A stretch of 64,000 nt of DNA from Cordylochernes scorpioides (GCA_030710605.1 CP092874.1:76512487-76576486); one strand, 5' to 3'; shown: positions 1 to 11,680, counted from the first letter of the stretch. Translations and numbers: made by a program. Notes: a model not told the origin generated them from the letters alone.

Positions 1-245
1 TTTTTTAAATAAAACTGAAAAACTTATACTTTTATTCTTTTGGTATACACGATATTAAAATCTATTTTAACTCTGAAGCAAATTCTGAAATACAAAGTTT
101 CTCAAATTAAGAAAAAGGCATCTTCTGATCGTGAAACTAAAGGTTGTTGATCACTTACGCCATCTGTCGGAATAAATATAAACCAATCGTTGATTAAAAA
201 AAAAAATCATAAATGGCCAAATATTAAACAAGAAAAGCTAACCAC

Positions 246-285
246 GTGCGCGTTTCGGGCTGTTGGTTCTCATCAGAGTGGTGCA
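246..285 (-). ncRNA. Degenerate hammerhead ribozyme core
   Basis: On the minus strand the CUGAUGA box (276-270) is followed by a 13-nt segment and GAAAC. This is the same position in the element as the complete motif at 35854-35907. Stem II has two mismatches (GAAC opposite GCCC), and the cleavage-site region reads GCA instead of GUC. It is probably an inactive relic. Confidence 0.5.
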
Positions 286-375
286 AATTGTACTTTAACG
301 ACCAAAAAAGTAGGTCTTTGGGGAATCCTGAAAAATCATTGGTAGTTTCCTTCAATAACACTGGTCAACAAGATT

Positions 376-506
376 TTTGCACAAGAGAACCTGATTATGT
401 TTCTAGTGTAACTTTTCATGCTGAACTCAAAAATCTAATCAGAAATTTCCCATCACCTATGTTTTTTGCGTGACGGTCTTTTTAGTATTGGGATAAATAC
501 ACTAAA
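376..506 (+). repeat. Inner inverted repeat, left arm
   Basis: It begins TTGCACAAGAGAACCTGAT and runs to about 'aataaataca'. An inverted copy at about 1534-1660 differs by scattered substitutions. The two arms bracket the broken protein gene, giving a second palindrome nested inside the outer terminal repeats. The right arm abuts the gene's upstream end. Confidence 0.75.
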
Positions 507-701
507 AATTGCAAACAATGTCACGTAACTGGTTTATCAAAAAATAATTTTCTTTGTCCACAAAGAAATAGCATCTTATCTACATGTCCTGAATCCAAAT
601 ATAGCATTAGTTTTTTTCTATTACACAATATTTCTGAGATACACCTACTTGAATTTGGAAATATTGTTAATATATAGGCATATATGAACGAAACATATTT
701 A

Positions 702-1523
702 TTATTGAAAAGCAGAGACAGTGGATTTTCTTCTATACTTTGCTTGTGGTAGATCCCTCTTGAGTGCCCAGCAGTCGTCGGCAAGCATAGCGGGACTCCA
801 TTTACCTTGGTACCGCTTCTCCATGCTTGATATAGCTTGATGAAACCTCTCACCATGCTCATCGCTAACTGCGCCAAGATTGTCTGGAAAGAAATCTAGA
901 TGTGAATGCAGGAAATGGATCTTGAGGGACATGTTACATCCCAGTGCCTTGTAGGAAAGCAACAGATCATTAACTATGTCTCGGTAATTTTCAACCTTGA
1001 CACTTCCTAAGAAGTTTTTGCAAACGTTTCTAAAGGAAATCCATGCTGCTGCTTCAACTTCATTCAAACTATTTTGAAAATTTCCATCCTGCTGCAATTC
1101 TCGAATCTGAGGTTCAACGAAAATGCCTTCTCTAATCTTCGCTTCACTTATACTAGAAAATTTTTATTTTAGGTAGGCAAATCCACTGGCATTTCGATCC
1201 ATTGCCTTGACAAAGTTCTTCATTAATCCCAGTTTAATATGTAATGGTGGTAAGTAAATATTTTCTAAATCGATCAGGGGTAGATTTGCAATATTTTTAT
1301 ATCCTGGAGTAAAGATTTTACGGTTTGGCCAGATTTTTTTAATGTAATGCCTTTCCCTATCTCTGCTATCCCACTCACACAGAAAACAACAAAATTTTGT
1401 ATATCCAAGCTGTAATCCACGCAAGAGAGCAACGACTTTCAAATCGCTGCATATTTTCCAACCGTATCTTTCATATTCTATCTTTTTCAAAAGCAGTTTC
1501 ATGTTTTCGTAAGTCTCTTTCAT
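702..1523 (-). pseudogene. Uncharacterised arthropod repeat-borne protein, interrupted
   Basis: Two reading frames (1523-1164 and 1097-702) lie in the same phase, separated by one in-frame TAA at 1164-1166 and 22 non-Met-initiated codons, so this is one gene with a premature stop. I recognise the family from many arthropod and fish genomes, where it is annotated only as uncharacterised. Its signature blocks are visible: CFLCEWDSRD (a Cys pair), PPLHIKLGLMKNFVKA, HSHLDFFPDN, DEHGERFHQ and EKRYQGKW. The HSHLDFF and DEHGERFHQ blocks are the best conserved. The N-terminal part is missing or lies in the diverged inner repeat. It sits inside a fold-back element, which suggests mobile-element cargo. 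Biochemical function is unknown. Confidence 0.75.
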
Positions 1524-1920
1524 GTTGGATGCATGTATTTATTTCAATACTAAAAAAAGATCGTCAGGCAAAAACCATGGGTGATGGGAAATTTCTGATT
1601 AGATTTTTGAGTTCAGCATGAAAAGTTACACTAGAAACACCATCAGGTTCTCTTGTGCAAAAAAAAAAAGTTTTTTTTTGTAGACCTGTGTAATTAAATA
1701 TTACCGATTATTTGATATTTATTCCGATAGATGTCACAAGCCATCAGCACAAGTGTTAGTTTCACGATTAGAAAATGCCTTTTTCTTAATATATTGTGTT
1801 GTTTCGTATATGTGGTGCCTAGCGCAAATAATTTTTAAATATTCATACATTATATAGAGGTTTTCCATAATGCTATATATATATATATTTCAAAATAATG
1901 TTTATATATATGTTTTTTTT

Positions 1921-2030
1921 AAATAGAGCAATCCATTAATAAATCTTTAATTAAAAGGGCATATATATTGGCTATTGTTGATCCAATTTATGCCCTTTTA
2001 ATTAGAGATTTATTTATGGATTGCTCTATT
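1921..2030. repeat. Palindromic MITE-like element
   Basis: The left arm begins AAATAGAGCAATCCATTAAT and the right arm (1987-2030) is its reverse complement, with a 21-base spacer. The right part of the 63.3-kb palindrome is related (aattaaagattta then tctctatttt). No ORF. Flanking 1800-1920 is AT-rich with a short (TA)n run, and 2035-2679 holds nothing I can assign. Confidence 0.7.
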
Positions 2031-2679
2031 TTCAAAACGATATCAACCAGTTTTGGTTATGACGCTCTACGCCTTGTAAGAACAATAGAAAGGCTTCGAC
2101 TTTATATCAACAGTTGGAAGTTACATTATAACCACAGATGACTGTCAGCGGGAATTATTGCAATATATGCTCTTTTAATTAAATATAAATGTTATATATA
2201 AATATCAAATTCTACCTGAAAATGTGGATAGAATTTGAAAAAAAAAATTCTGCCAACAAAATATTCATAGAAAATTCGATTCTATGTCGATAAAAATATA
2301 TAGCTTTATGAAAAATGAATCTATTGGAAAAAAACTCGACAAGGTGAAAATGTTGACGTGGATTCCTGAAAAAAATATTGGAAACCTTTTCTTAACAACT
2401 TTCTAAGAAGGATATATTTCTTGGAGCTACCGTTTTTTTTATTTGGAAACATTTTTCTGCTTTTTTTTTTGTATTTGTGGTTCTTAGAATATTGATCCAT
2501 ACTTGTTGAATTCTTTTTTTCTGAAGAGTTCAGAATCCCACTTGACTTGATAGACATCTCTGAGCCTTCCACGTCACAATATCATCCTTGTCATCACTCG
2601 AAATCCTTTTGCTCTTTTTTCCTATAAAGTTTTAGGGGTACGTTTATTTACGAGTCCAATAAATTTCATAAATTAAAGT

Positions 2680-2952
2680 TTAAAACATTACGCCTTCAGG
2701 GAAATTTTATTTTTAAAAATGTTTTATTACAAAAATCTCTCTAGCTTTCGGGCAAGAAAGCCCTTCTACAGAAGAAAATATTTTACATTAAATCGCTAAA
2801 AAATATTAGAGTTGAAATCAAATAATATGCTTGGGATTTTATTTTACTCTTATTCTATTGGCGGTTTAATGTAAAATATTTTCTCCTGTAGAAGGGTATT
2901 CTTGCTTGAAAGTTAGAGAGATTTGTAAAAAAAACTTTCCCTGGAGGTCAAA
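2680..2952. repeat. Inverted-repeat (MITE-like) element
   Basis: The strong arms at about 2733-2797 and 2861-2925 read 'aaatctctctagctttc' then 'cccttctacag' and mirror each other. A weaker outer part includes cttcaggga and tccctggag. It is about 270 bp with no ORF, and the family is unassigned. Confidence 0.7.
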
Positions 2953-3104
2953 TGTTTTTACTTTATTATTGATTCAAGGGATTATTTTATCGAATACATA
3001 TTCTGTTGAGAAACTTTTATAAAATCTTTCTTCTCAGATTTGAACCTGAGACATAATCATAAAAAAAATCAACGATTTACCAGACGGATAAAAATGTCCC
3101 CTTG

Positions 3105-5552
3105 CTTTCTAGGTACACCACCAATGGATAGTGGGCTACCTAGACCGAAGTGTGTACGCCATCTTTCTAGTACACCACCAATGGATAGTGGGCTACCTAG
3201 ACCGAAGTGTGTACGCCATCTTCCTAGTACACCACCAATGGATAATGGGCTACCTAGACCGAAGTCTGTGTGTACGCTATCTTCCTAGTACACCAATGGA
3301 TAGTGGGCTACCTAGACCGAGGTGTGTACGCCATCTTCCTAGTACACCACCAATGGATAGTGGGCTACCTGGACCGATATCTGTACGCCATCTTCCTAGT
3401 ACACAGATAGATAGTGGGCTACCTAGACTGAAGACTGTACGCCATCTTCCTGGTACACGATGGATAGTGGGCTACCTAGACTGAAGTCTGTACGCCATCT
3501 TCCTAGAACACCATCAATGGATAGTGGGCTACCTAGACCAAAGTTTGTACGCCATCTTCCTAGTGCACCAATGGATAGTGGGCTACCTAGCCCGAAGTCT
3601 GTACGCAATCTTCCTAGTTCACCAATGGATAGTGGGCTACCTAAACCTAAGTCTGTGTGTACGCTATCTTTCTAGTACACCAATGGATAGTGGGCTACCT
3701 AGACCGAAGTCTGTGTGTACGCTATCTTCCTAGTACACAGATAGATAGTGGGCTACCTAGACCGAAGTCTGTACGCCATCTTCATAGTACACAGATAGAT
3801 AGTGGGCTACCTAGACTGATGTCTGTACGCCATCTTCCTAGTACACCATTGGATAGTGGGATACCTAGCCCGAAGTCTGTACGCCATCTTCCTGGTACAT
3901 CACCAATGGATAGTGGGCTACCTAGACCGATGTCTTTACGCAATCTTCCTAGTACACAGATGGATAGTGGGCTACCTGGACTGAGGTCAGTACGCCATCT
4001 TCCTAGTACACGATGGATAGTGAGCTACCTAGACTGACGTTGGTACGCCATCTTCCTAGAACACCACCAATGGATAGTGGGCTACCTAGACCGAAGTCTG
4101 TACGCAATCGTCCTAGTACACCAATGGATAATGGGCTACCTAGACCGAAGTCTGTACGCCATCTTCCTAGTACACAGATAGATAGTGGGCTACCTAGACC
4201 GAAGTCTGTGTGAACGCTATCTTCCTAGTACACCAATGGATAATGGGCTACCTAGACCGAAGTCTTTACGCCATCTTCTTAGTTCCCCGATGGATAGTGG
4301 GCTACCTAGACCGAAGTTTGTACGCTATCTTCCTAGTACACCCCCAATGGATAGTGGGCTATCTAGACCGAAGTCTGTCTGTACGCTATCTTACTAGTAC
4401 ACAATGGATAGTGGGCTATCTAGACCGAAGTCTGTCTGTACGCTATCTTACTAGTACACCAATGGATAGTGGGCTACCTAGACCGAAGTCTTAAAGCTAT
4501 CTTCCTAGTACACAATGGATAGTGGACTACCTAGACAAAGTGTGTACGCCACCTTCCTAGTACACAATGGATAGTGGACTACCTAGACAAAGTGTGTACG
4601 CCACCTTCCTAGTATACCACCAATGGATAGTGAGCTACCTAGAGCAGAGTCTGTCTGTACGCTATCTTACTAGTACACAATGGATAGTGAGCTACCTAGA
4701 CCGAAGTCTGTAAACTATCTTCCTAGTACACCGATGGATAGTGGGCTACCTAGACCAAAGTCTGTACGCCATCTTCCTAGTACAGCACCAATGGATAATG
4801 GGCTACCTAGACCGAAGTGTGTGTGTACGCTATCTTCGTAGTACACCAATGGATAGTGGGCTACCTAGACCGAAGTCTGTACGCCATCTTCTTAGTACAC
4901 CAATAGATAGTGGGCTACCTAGACCGAGGTTTGTACGCCATCTTCCTAGTTCGCCAATGGAGAGTGGACTACCTAGACCGAAGTCTGTGTGCACGCTATC
5001 TTTCTAGTACACCAATGGATAGTGGGCTACCTAGACCGAAGTCTGTGTGTACGCTATCTTACAAGTACACCGATGGATAGTGGGCTACCTAGACCGAAGT
5101 CTGTAGGCCATCTTCCTAGTACCCCACAAATGGGTAGTGGTCTACCTAGACCGAAGTCGATACGCCATCTTCCTAGTACACCGATGGATAGTGGGCTACC
5201 TAGACCAAAGTCAGTACGCCATCTTCCTAGTATACCACCAAAGGATAGTGTAATATCTAGACCGAAGTTTGCCTGTACGCTATCTTATTAGTACAAAATG
5301 GATAGTGGGCTACCTAGACCGAAGTCTGTACGCCATATTCCCAGTACACCGATGGATAGTGGACTACCTAGACCGAAATATGTTTGTACATAATCTTTCT
5401 AGTACACCAATGGATAGCGGGCTACCTAGACCGAAGTCTGTACGCTATCTTCCTAGTACACCTCCAATGGATACTGGGCTACCTAGAACGAAGTCTGTCT
5501 GTACACTATTTTACTAGTACACAATGGGTAGTGGGCTACCTCGACCCAAGTC
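3105..5552. repeat. 54/57-bp minisatellite, left block
   Basis: Tandem units are built on 'atggatagtgggctacctag', 'accgaagtctgtacgccatc' and 'ttcctagtacaccacca'. The basic unit is 57 bp, or 54 bp where one 'cca' is missing. Variants carry an extra gtgt or lose bases. There are roughly 44 units here. Open frames of 60-126 codons occur in two phases because the unit length is a multiple of three. I regard them as non-coding. The array resumes at 8907 after copia element 1. Confidence 0.95.
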
Positions 5553-5756
5553 TGTTAGGATTTTTATAAGTTGTTTTTTCATAGATTAATTTATTTATAT
5601 TTTGACCAGATGACCGGACGACTTTACATGTATATAATTGGTTTTAAATGATGTAAATTAGTTAGTTATGAAAGGAAATTAAAAGTATTGATTTTCTGAG
5701 AGGTGTTGGTGTTTACTCTGCTCGATTGTAGACTAGGAAAGAATTGGTTCCTAACA
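5553..5756 (+). repeat. 5' LTR of copia element 1
   Basis: 204 bp, TGTTAG...CTAACA, with 6-bp perfect inverted termini. It carries the promoter region for the element's transcript. Seven substitutions separate it from the 3' LTR. Confidence 0.95.
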
Positions 5757-5771
5757 GGTTATGGGCCCAGC
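5757..5771 (+). other. Primer-binding site, half-tRNA initiator Met type
   Basis: GGTTATGGGCCCAGC directly follows the LTR. It is complementary to the anticodon arm of initiator tRNA-Met rather than to its 3' end, as known for Drosophila copia, which primes with a cleaved half-tRNA. Confidence 0.8.
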
Positions 5772-5800
5772 ACGCTTCCACTGCGCCGTAGAAGTAATTA

Positions 5801-5885
5801 GAAGTTAAAGCTGAAGAAAGTAAAGTAGAAAAAGCTGAAGTTAAAGCTGAAGAAAGTAAAGTAGAAAAAGCTGAAGTTAAAGCTA
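5801..5885 (+). repeat. 36-bp tandem repeat in copia leader
   Basis: Two identical 36-bp units (5801-5836, 5837-5872) start GAAGTTAAAGCTGAAGAAAG. A partial third and degenerate purine-rich repeats run to about 6010. They lie in the untranslated leader between primer site and gag. Confidence 0.85.
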
Positions 5886-6137
5886 AGAAGGTAAAGAAGA
5901 AAATTTGAAGATAGAGCTAAAGAAAAAAGGCTGAAGGCTAAAGAAGATAAGGCCAGGGAATATAGGGCTAAAGAAGAAAATTTTAAGTTGGGCTAAAGAA
6001 GATAAAGCAACCAGGATAAAGAAAAGAATTTGATTATTAGAAATTTGAGCGATATAAAATCTGAACTTTATACAAATAAGAAGAAAAGATTTAAGTTATA
6101 TATTTTTTTGTGAAATTTACATAGCTAGAAATAATCA

Positions 6138-7492
6138 ATGGCTGATGAATTGAGAATACCTAAACTAGACGGTAATAATTATTATTCGTGGGCTATAAGA
6201 ACCAAATCAATTTTAATCCAGAAGGACATATGGGATGCGATTGAGCCTGGCTTTCCTAGGGAAACTACAGAAAAACAGAAGCGGAAAGATAATTTGGCAT
6301 TATCTATCATATTATTAGCAGTTGAAGATTCATTCCTGGATGATATCGGTGATTGCAAGCGAGCGATTGATGCATAGCAGATACTGGAGGACATCCACAC
6401 AAAGTATGGCTTGCTGCATATATTATAACTACTGAGAGAGTTTTTCACATTGTCAAAAGAAATGACGAATATATGAAAGAATATTTCGCGAGAATAATGG
6501 ATTGCCATAGAAAATTAGCAAAGTGCCACCATGGATTTGGGGATGGCGAATTGGCGTTGATTATGTTATTGGGATTACCAAAAAGTTACGAGCCGCTGAT
6601 TCTCAGTTTGGAACAGCAGGAGGAGAAGCTATCTACTAGTATGGTTAAATCTAAATTACTTTTAGAAGAAAAACGACAGAACCAGCGTAAAATTCCTCAA
6701 GAAGATCCTAATAGCGCTTTTGCGGTAAGAAGAAAGGAGGATACATGCAAATCACCATGTCACGAGCGAAATAAATTTGAATATGATCATCCAAGGAATT
6801 ATCATAATACGTGGACGGAAGGGAAAAAAGAAAATTATAATTATTTCAGGCGGACAAGATGTTTAAATTGTGGCAAATTAGGACACACGGCTAGGAATTG
6901 CAGATTTGCCAACTCATCAAGGAGAATTAGCGAAGGTATGCTGAAACAAAGTACGTTAGACCTTACTCATAAAGTCCTATTTGCAAATAACTTGAAAAAC
7001 AACTCGCAGAATATCTGGTTTCTGGACAGTGGAGCTACTGAACATATGACGTCGAACAGACTGAAAATGACGAATACAAAAAGTATTTCAACTTCAGTTG
7101 AAATGGCAAACAATGAGAAAATAAAGGTATCAGAGATGGGTGATGTAACCATCAAACTCGGTCACGAATATGGAGGTCAAACCTTGTTCTTGGAAAACGT
7201 ATTATACGTTCCTGAGTTAGACGGAAATATTTTGTCTGTTGGAAGGATTGAGGAAAGAGGAAACAAAGTTTTATTCCAGAATGGCAAGGCCTCTGTTTTT
7301 GGAAGTGATGGCGGGTTAATTTTGAAATCTAATAGAAGAGGAAGAATCTATACAGTGGAAGAACTGAAGATGGCTAAAGTGAAGTCACCTAGTGCAGATA
7401 TCTGGCACAGAAGGCTAGGACACATTTACAAAAGGGATCTCCAAAATGTGAGTGACACAGAAGAGTGGAGGTGTGCCTTGAAGGTAAAATGA
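6138..7492 (+). pseudogene. gag-pol: Copia gag-protease-preintegrase region, broken
   Basis: The start MADELRIPKLDG is the typical copia gag N-terminus. An in-frame TAG (6375-6377), a TAA near 6426 and a frameshift near 6455-6461 break the frame. The second part (339 codons from 6473) is open and carries a zinc knuckle CLNCGKLGHTARNC (CX2CX4HX4C), the aspartic protease site FLDSGATEHM, and the HRRLGH zinc-binding start of integrase at about 7404. Gag packages the RNA, protease matures the polyprotein, and the HHCC finger belongs to integrase. A further frameshift near 7450-7480 separates it from the integrase core. Confidence 0.9.
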
Positions 7493-8393
7493 GAAGACTC
7501 CCATTTCCTTCCAAACCTGTCGAAAGTAAGAGGACTTTATCACCCTTGGAGCTCATCCATTCGGATGTAGTAGGTCCCATTAGCCCAATGTCGAAGGGAA
7601 CAATTATTTCGTGACAATCATAGACGACTTCACCCATTACACTACAGTATATTTCATGAGATCTAAATCAGAGGTACTTGAAAGATTCAAGGAATATAAG
7701 AACAGTGTTGAGAATTACCACAGCAGAAAAATCAAAGTCTTAAGGAGTGATAATGGGACGGAATATGTTAACGGCGAATTTAATAAATTTCTCAATAAAA
7801 ATGGTGTCAAGCGACAGCTTACAGTTCCAAGAACACCTCAGAAAAATGGAACTGCGGAAGGAATGAATCAGACATTACTAAACACAGCCAGATGCATTTT
7901 ACTTGAATCAGGGATTCCCAAATCGTTCTGGGCAGATGCCGTAAATACAGCATGTTACTTGAGAAACAAATGTTCTAGTAAGGTGATAAGTAACAAAATA
8001 CCAGAAGAAATGTGGACCGAACGGCCAGTGAGGATTGAGCATATCCGAGTTTTCGGTTGTCAGACCTGGGCATACAACGACCAGCGTCGATCCAAATTTG
8101 ATTCAAGAAGCAGAGAATGTGTTTTAATTGGTTATCCGGAAGGAGTCAAAGGATACAAGGTTTGGGATATAAGAAACAATAAGGTCTTCGTAACCAGAAA
8201 CGTCAGATTTAGAGAAGACGTTTTCCCAATCAAGAAAATCGATAAACAAATTTCACATGAAACTGATTTTTTCCAGGTTTTACATAACAATTTTGAAGAA
8301 GACTATGAATCTGTAAATGAGGAAGAGACGAAATTTGTAGAAAGAAACCAGAAAGACGAAGAATTAAAGAAGGAAGATGAAGGGGAATACTAA
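7493..8393 (+). pseudogene. pol: Copia integrase core, frameshifted
   Basis: The 5' part (LELIHSDVVGPI, from about 7538) is in one frame. One base is missing near 7588, and the next frame runs from before 7611 to 8393. The DDE triad is visible: D in LIHSDVV, D in LRSDNGTEY, and E in GTAEGMN. The E-flanking box is usually ERMN, so the R to G change is unusual. It continues into the C-terminal GYKVWD/VTRNVRF region and an acidic linker. The enzyme would insert the element's cDNA. Confidence 0.9.
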
Positions 8394-8595
8394 AATGAAG
8401 CTGCAATCCCAAGAGGATATTCAGGGACTGATGGGGCAATATCAGTAGAGAAAAATCTGAATAACTTAGAACGAAAAGAGGATGAAGAGCAGGCCTGTGA
8501 AGACGAAGAACTGAGGAGAGAAGACGAAGAGGAAGGCCAGAATGAAACTATAATCCCAAGAAGATCTTCAAGAATTGCGGCTTGGCGGAGGGAGT

Positions 8596-8670
8596 ATTGC
8601 AGATTTTCTAACTAAGGGAATTGGAAGAATTAAACTGACCAGGATCTTGGCCACTCTAGGCCTCCGATGA
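8596..8670 (+). pseudogene. pol: RNase H C-terminal tail of copia element 1
   Basis: The frame IADFLTKGIGRIKLTRILA is the end of the copia polyprotein (usually ...TKPL...). It joins directly to the acidic linker (RRSSRIAAWRREY, about 8559), so an internal deletion removed reverse transcriptase and nearly all of RNase H. The element cannot copy its own RNA. Confidence 0.8.
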
Positions 8671-8689
8671 GGGTATGAAAACAACTTTA

Positions 8690-8702
8690 AAATGGGGGGC
8701 AT
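8690..8702 (+). other. Polypurine tract of copia element 1
   Basis: AAAATGGGGGGCAT abuts the 3' LTR. It is the expected plus-strand primer site. Confidence 0.8.
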
Positions 8703-8906
8703 TGTTAGCATTTTTATAAGTTGTTTTTTCATAGATTGATTTATTTATATTTTGACCAGATGACCGGACGACTTTACATGTATATAATTGGTTTTAAATG
8801 ATGTAAATTAGTTAGTTATGATAGGAAATTAAAAGTGTTGATTTTCTGAGAGGTGTTTGTGTTTACTCTGCTCGATTGTAGACTGGGAAAGAATTAGTTC
8901 CTAACA
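8703..8906 (+). repeat. 3' LTR of copia element 1
   Basis: 204 bp, the same length as the 5' LTR, with seven substitutions and no indels. Confidence 0.95.
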
Positions 8907-10690
8907 GACAATGGATAGTGGGCTACCCAGGCCCAAGTCTGTATGTACGCTATCTTTCCAGTACTCCGATAAATAGTGGGCTACCTAGATCGAAGTCTGT
9001 GCGCCATCTTCCTAGTATACCACCAATGGATATTGGGCTACCTAGACCGAAGTCTGTGTGTACGCTATCTTCCTAGTACTCCGATGGATAGTGGGCTACA
9101 TAGATCGAAGTCTGTGCGCCATCTTCCTAGTATACCACCAATGGATAGTGGGCTACCTAGACCGAAGTCTGTGTGTACGATATCTTTCCACTACACCAAT
9201 GGATAGTGGGCTACCTAGACCGAAGTGTGTACGCCATCTTCCTAGTACACCACCAATGGATAGTGGGCTACCTAGACCGAAGTGTGTACGCCATCTTCCT
9301 ATTACACCATCAATGGATAATGAGCTACCTAGACCGAAGTCTGTGTTTACGCTATCTTCCTAGTACACTAATGGATAGTGGGCTACCTAGATCGAAGTCT
9401 GTTCGCCATCTTCCTAGTACACCAATGAATAGTGGGCTACCTAGACCGAAGTCTGTACGCCATCTTCCTAGTTTACCAATGGATAGTGGGCTACCTAGAC
9501 CGAGGTCTGTACGCCAATTTCCTAGTACACAGATAGATAGTGGGCTACCTAGAATGAAGTCTGTGTGTACGCCATCTTCCTAGTACACCAATGGATAATG
9601 GGCTACCTAGACCGAAGTCTTTAAGCTATTTTCCCAGTACACCAATGGATAGTGGAATACCTAGACCAAGTCTGTACGCCATCTTCCTAGTATACCACCA
9701 ATGGATAGTAGACTACCTAGACCGAAGTCTGTACGCCATCTTCCTAGTTCACCAATGGATAGTGGGCTACCTAGACCAAAGTCTGTGTGTACGTAATCTT
9801 TCTAGTACACCAATGGATAGCGGGCTATCTAGACCGAAGTCTGTGCGCCATCTGCCTAGTACACCTCAATGGATAGTGGGCTACCTAGGCCGAAGTCTGT
9901 CTGTACGCTATCTTTCTAGTACACCGATGGATAATGGGCTACCTAGACCGAAGTCTTTAAGCTATTTTCCCAGTACACCGATGGATAGTGGAATACCTAG
10001 ACCAAGTCTGTACGCCATCTTCCTAGTACACCACCAATGTTTAGTGGGCTACCTAGACCGAAGTCTGTGCGCCAACTTCCTAATACATCACCAATGAATA
10101 GTGGGCTACCTAAACCGAAGTCTGTACGCTATCTTCCTAGTTTACCAATGGATAGTGGGCTACCTAGACCGAGGTCTGTACGCCAATTTCCTAGTACACA
10201 GATAGATAGTGGGCTACCTAGAATGAAGTCTGTGTGTACGCCATCTTCCTAGTACACCAATGGATAATGGGCTACCTAGACCGAAGTTTGTGCGCTATCT
10301 TCCTAGTACACCCCCAATGAATAGTGGGCTACCTAGACCGAAGTCTGTCTGTACGTTATTTTTCTAGTACACCGATGGACAATGGGCTACCTAGACCGAA
10401 GTCTTTAAGCTATTTTCCCAGTGCACCAATGGATAGTGGAATACCTAGACCAAGTCTGTACGCCATCTTCCTAGTTCAACAATGGATAGTGGGCTACCTA
10501 GACCGAAGTCTGTACGCCATCTTCCTAGTACACAATGGATAGTGGACTACCTAGACCGAAGTCTGTACGTCATCTTCCTAGTACACCACCAATGGATAGT
10601 GGACTATCTAGACCGAAGTCTGTACGCCATATTCCTAGTACACCACCAATGGATAGTGGGCTACCTAGACCGAAGTTTGTACACCATCTC
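8907..10690. repeat. 54/57-bp minisatellite, right block
   Basis: Continuation of the 3105-5552 array, about 32 units. A larger repeated segment is visible: the stretch from about 9480 to 9700 recurs near 10130-10460, including the 'ctttaagctattttcccagt' variant. This indicates higher-order duplication. It ends abruptly at the broken Tc1. Confidence 0.93.
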
Positions 10691-10703
10691 TCATTACGAA
10701 CAT

Positions 10704-11680
10704 ATGTCAGAGTTTGACCCTGGTCGTGCCATTGGATTGAAAGAGGCTGGTTGGTCTAATCGACTAATTGCGCGACATCTGTGTCGAAGTGATGCGGCTA
10801 TTAGGCGATGTTGGCAAAAGTAGGTCAACAACGGAAGATTGCAACGTCAGGACGGCTGCGGTCGACCAAGGCCAACAACAGATCGAGAGGACAGAGCAAT
10901 TGTCAGAATGGCTGTCGCAGCATCGGAATCCATGTTATCTACCATCTAACGTGTGACCGGCACACAAGTGTCCAAAATGACCATCAACAGGCGACTGAGA
11001 GAGCGGAATCTAAGAGCTCGCCGACCGTTACGATGCCTACCCCTCACACCCGTGCACCGACAAGTCCGACTACAGTGGTGTCGGGAGCGATCAACTTGGA
11101 ACTGCGCTGACTGGGGACGTATAGTCTTTAGTGACGAGTCCCGTTTATTACTGTTTTCTGACGACCGTCGCAAACGTGTCTGGAGACTCCTGGACAGCGT
11201 GTGGATCCTGGCCTGACTGTCGAACACCACACAGGTCCACAACAGGGCGTTATGGTCTGGGGTTCCATTTCATTTGATAGCAGGACCCCATTGGTAGTCA
11301 TTCCTGGCACCCTGACAGCACAACGGTACGTAGACGACATTCTACAGCCTGTTTTGTTGCAGTTCCTCTCACATCACCCCGGGCTTACTTTTCAACAAGA
11401 TAATGCCCGGCCACACACGGCACGTGTTACTATGGATTGTCTTCAATCTTGCCGAACTCTTTCGTGGCCAGCAAGGTCGCCTGATCTCTCGCCCATAGAG
11501 CACATCTGGGACGTGATGGGAAGGCGATTGCAACCATCCCGGAATGTTGACTATTTAGCCCGACAGTTGGAGACAATTTGGCAAGAAATCCCGCAGCACA
11601 CCATCCGGAATCTTTATCAGTCCATGACACGCCGGGTGGCAGCCTGCATCCAGGCCAGTGGGGGTCCAACGAAAAATTGA
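10704..11680 (+). pseudogene. Tc1-like transposase, decayed
   Basis: The start MSEFDPGRAIGLKEAGWSN gives the first helix-turn-helix of the DNA-binding domain. The catalytic boxes FSDESR, QQDNARPHTA and LSPIEHIWD follow in order. The frame is broken by TAG (10821-10823, where Trp is expected), TAA near 10948, and a one-base loss near 11187. There are 32 residues between the second Asp and the Glu, against 34 in classical Tc1. Its 5' terminal repeat is absent, because the minisatellite runs to within about 15-25 bp of the start codon. No 3' terminal repeat was identified. Confidence 0.9.

Larger units (their letters stand above)
106..1790. mobile_element. Fold-back/TIR element carrying a broken gene
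   Basis: The two ends are inverted copies: ATTAAGAAAAAGGCAT at 106-121 mirrors ATGCCTTTTTCTTAAT ending at 1790. Similarity continues inwards through the 'cgccatct' and 'cggaataaatat' blocks. The left arm runs on through a degenerate hammerhead core and matches the right half of the fold-back element at 35717-36137, so both belong to one family. The interior holds a second inverted repeat and a broken protein gene on the minus strand. I see no clear target-site duplication. That this is one mobile unit is inferred from the shared ends. Confidence 0.7.
5553..8906 (+). mobile_element. Ty1/copia LTR retrotransposon, RT-deleted (element 1)
   Basis: Two 204-bp LTRs (5553-5756, 8703-8906) begin TGTTAG and end CTAACA and differ at 7 positions, so the insertion is old. 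Between them lie primer site, leader, gag, protease, integrase and polypurine tract. Most of reverse transcriptase and RNase H is deleted, which makes the whole 3,354 bp, whereas complete copia elements are about 5 kb. It sits inside the 54/57-bp minisatellite. The 5 bases on either side (AAGTC and GACAA) do not match, so no target duplication survives. Confidence 0.95.

Noticed and set aside
2321..2572. 83-codon Ser/Lys-rich minus-strand frame
   Set aside because: Low-complexity A/T-driven composition, no recognisable domain.
3040..5569. Many 60-126 codon frames in the 54/57-bp array
   Set aside because: Same periodicity effect. Frames overlap in two phases and change at every odd-length variant.
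3105..10690. CRISPR-like array
   Set aside because: No alternation of fixed repeats and unique spacers; units are contiguous variants, and the DNA is eukaryotic.
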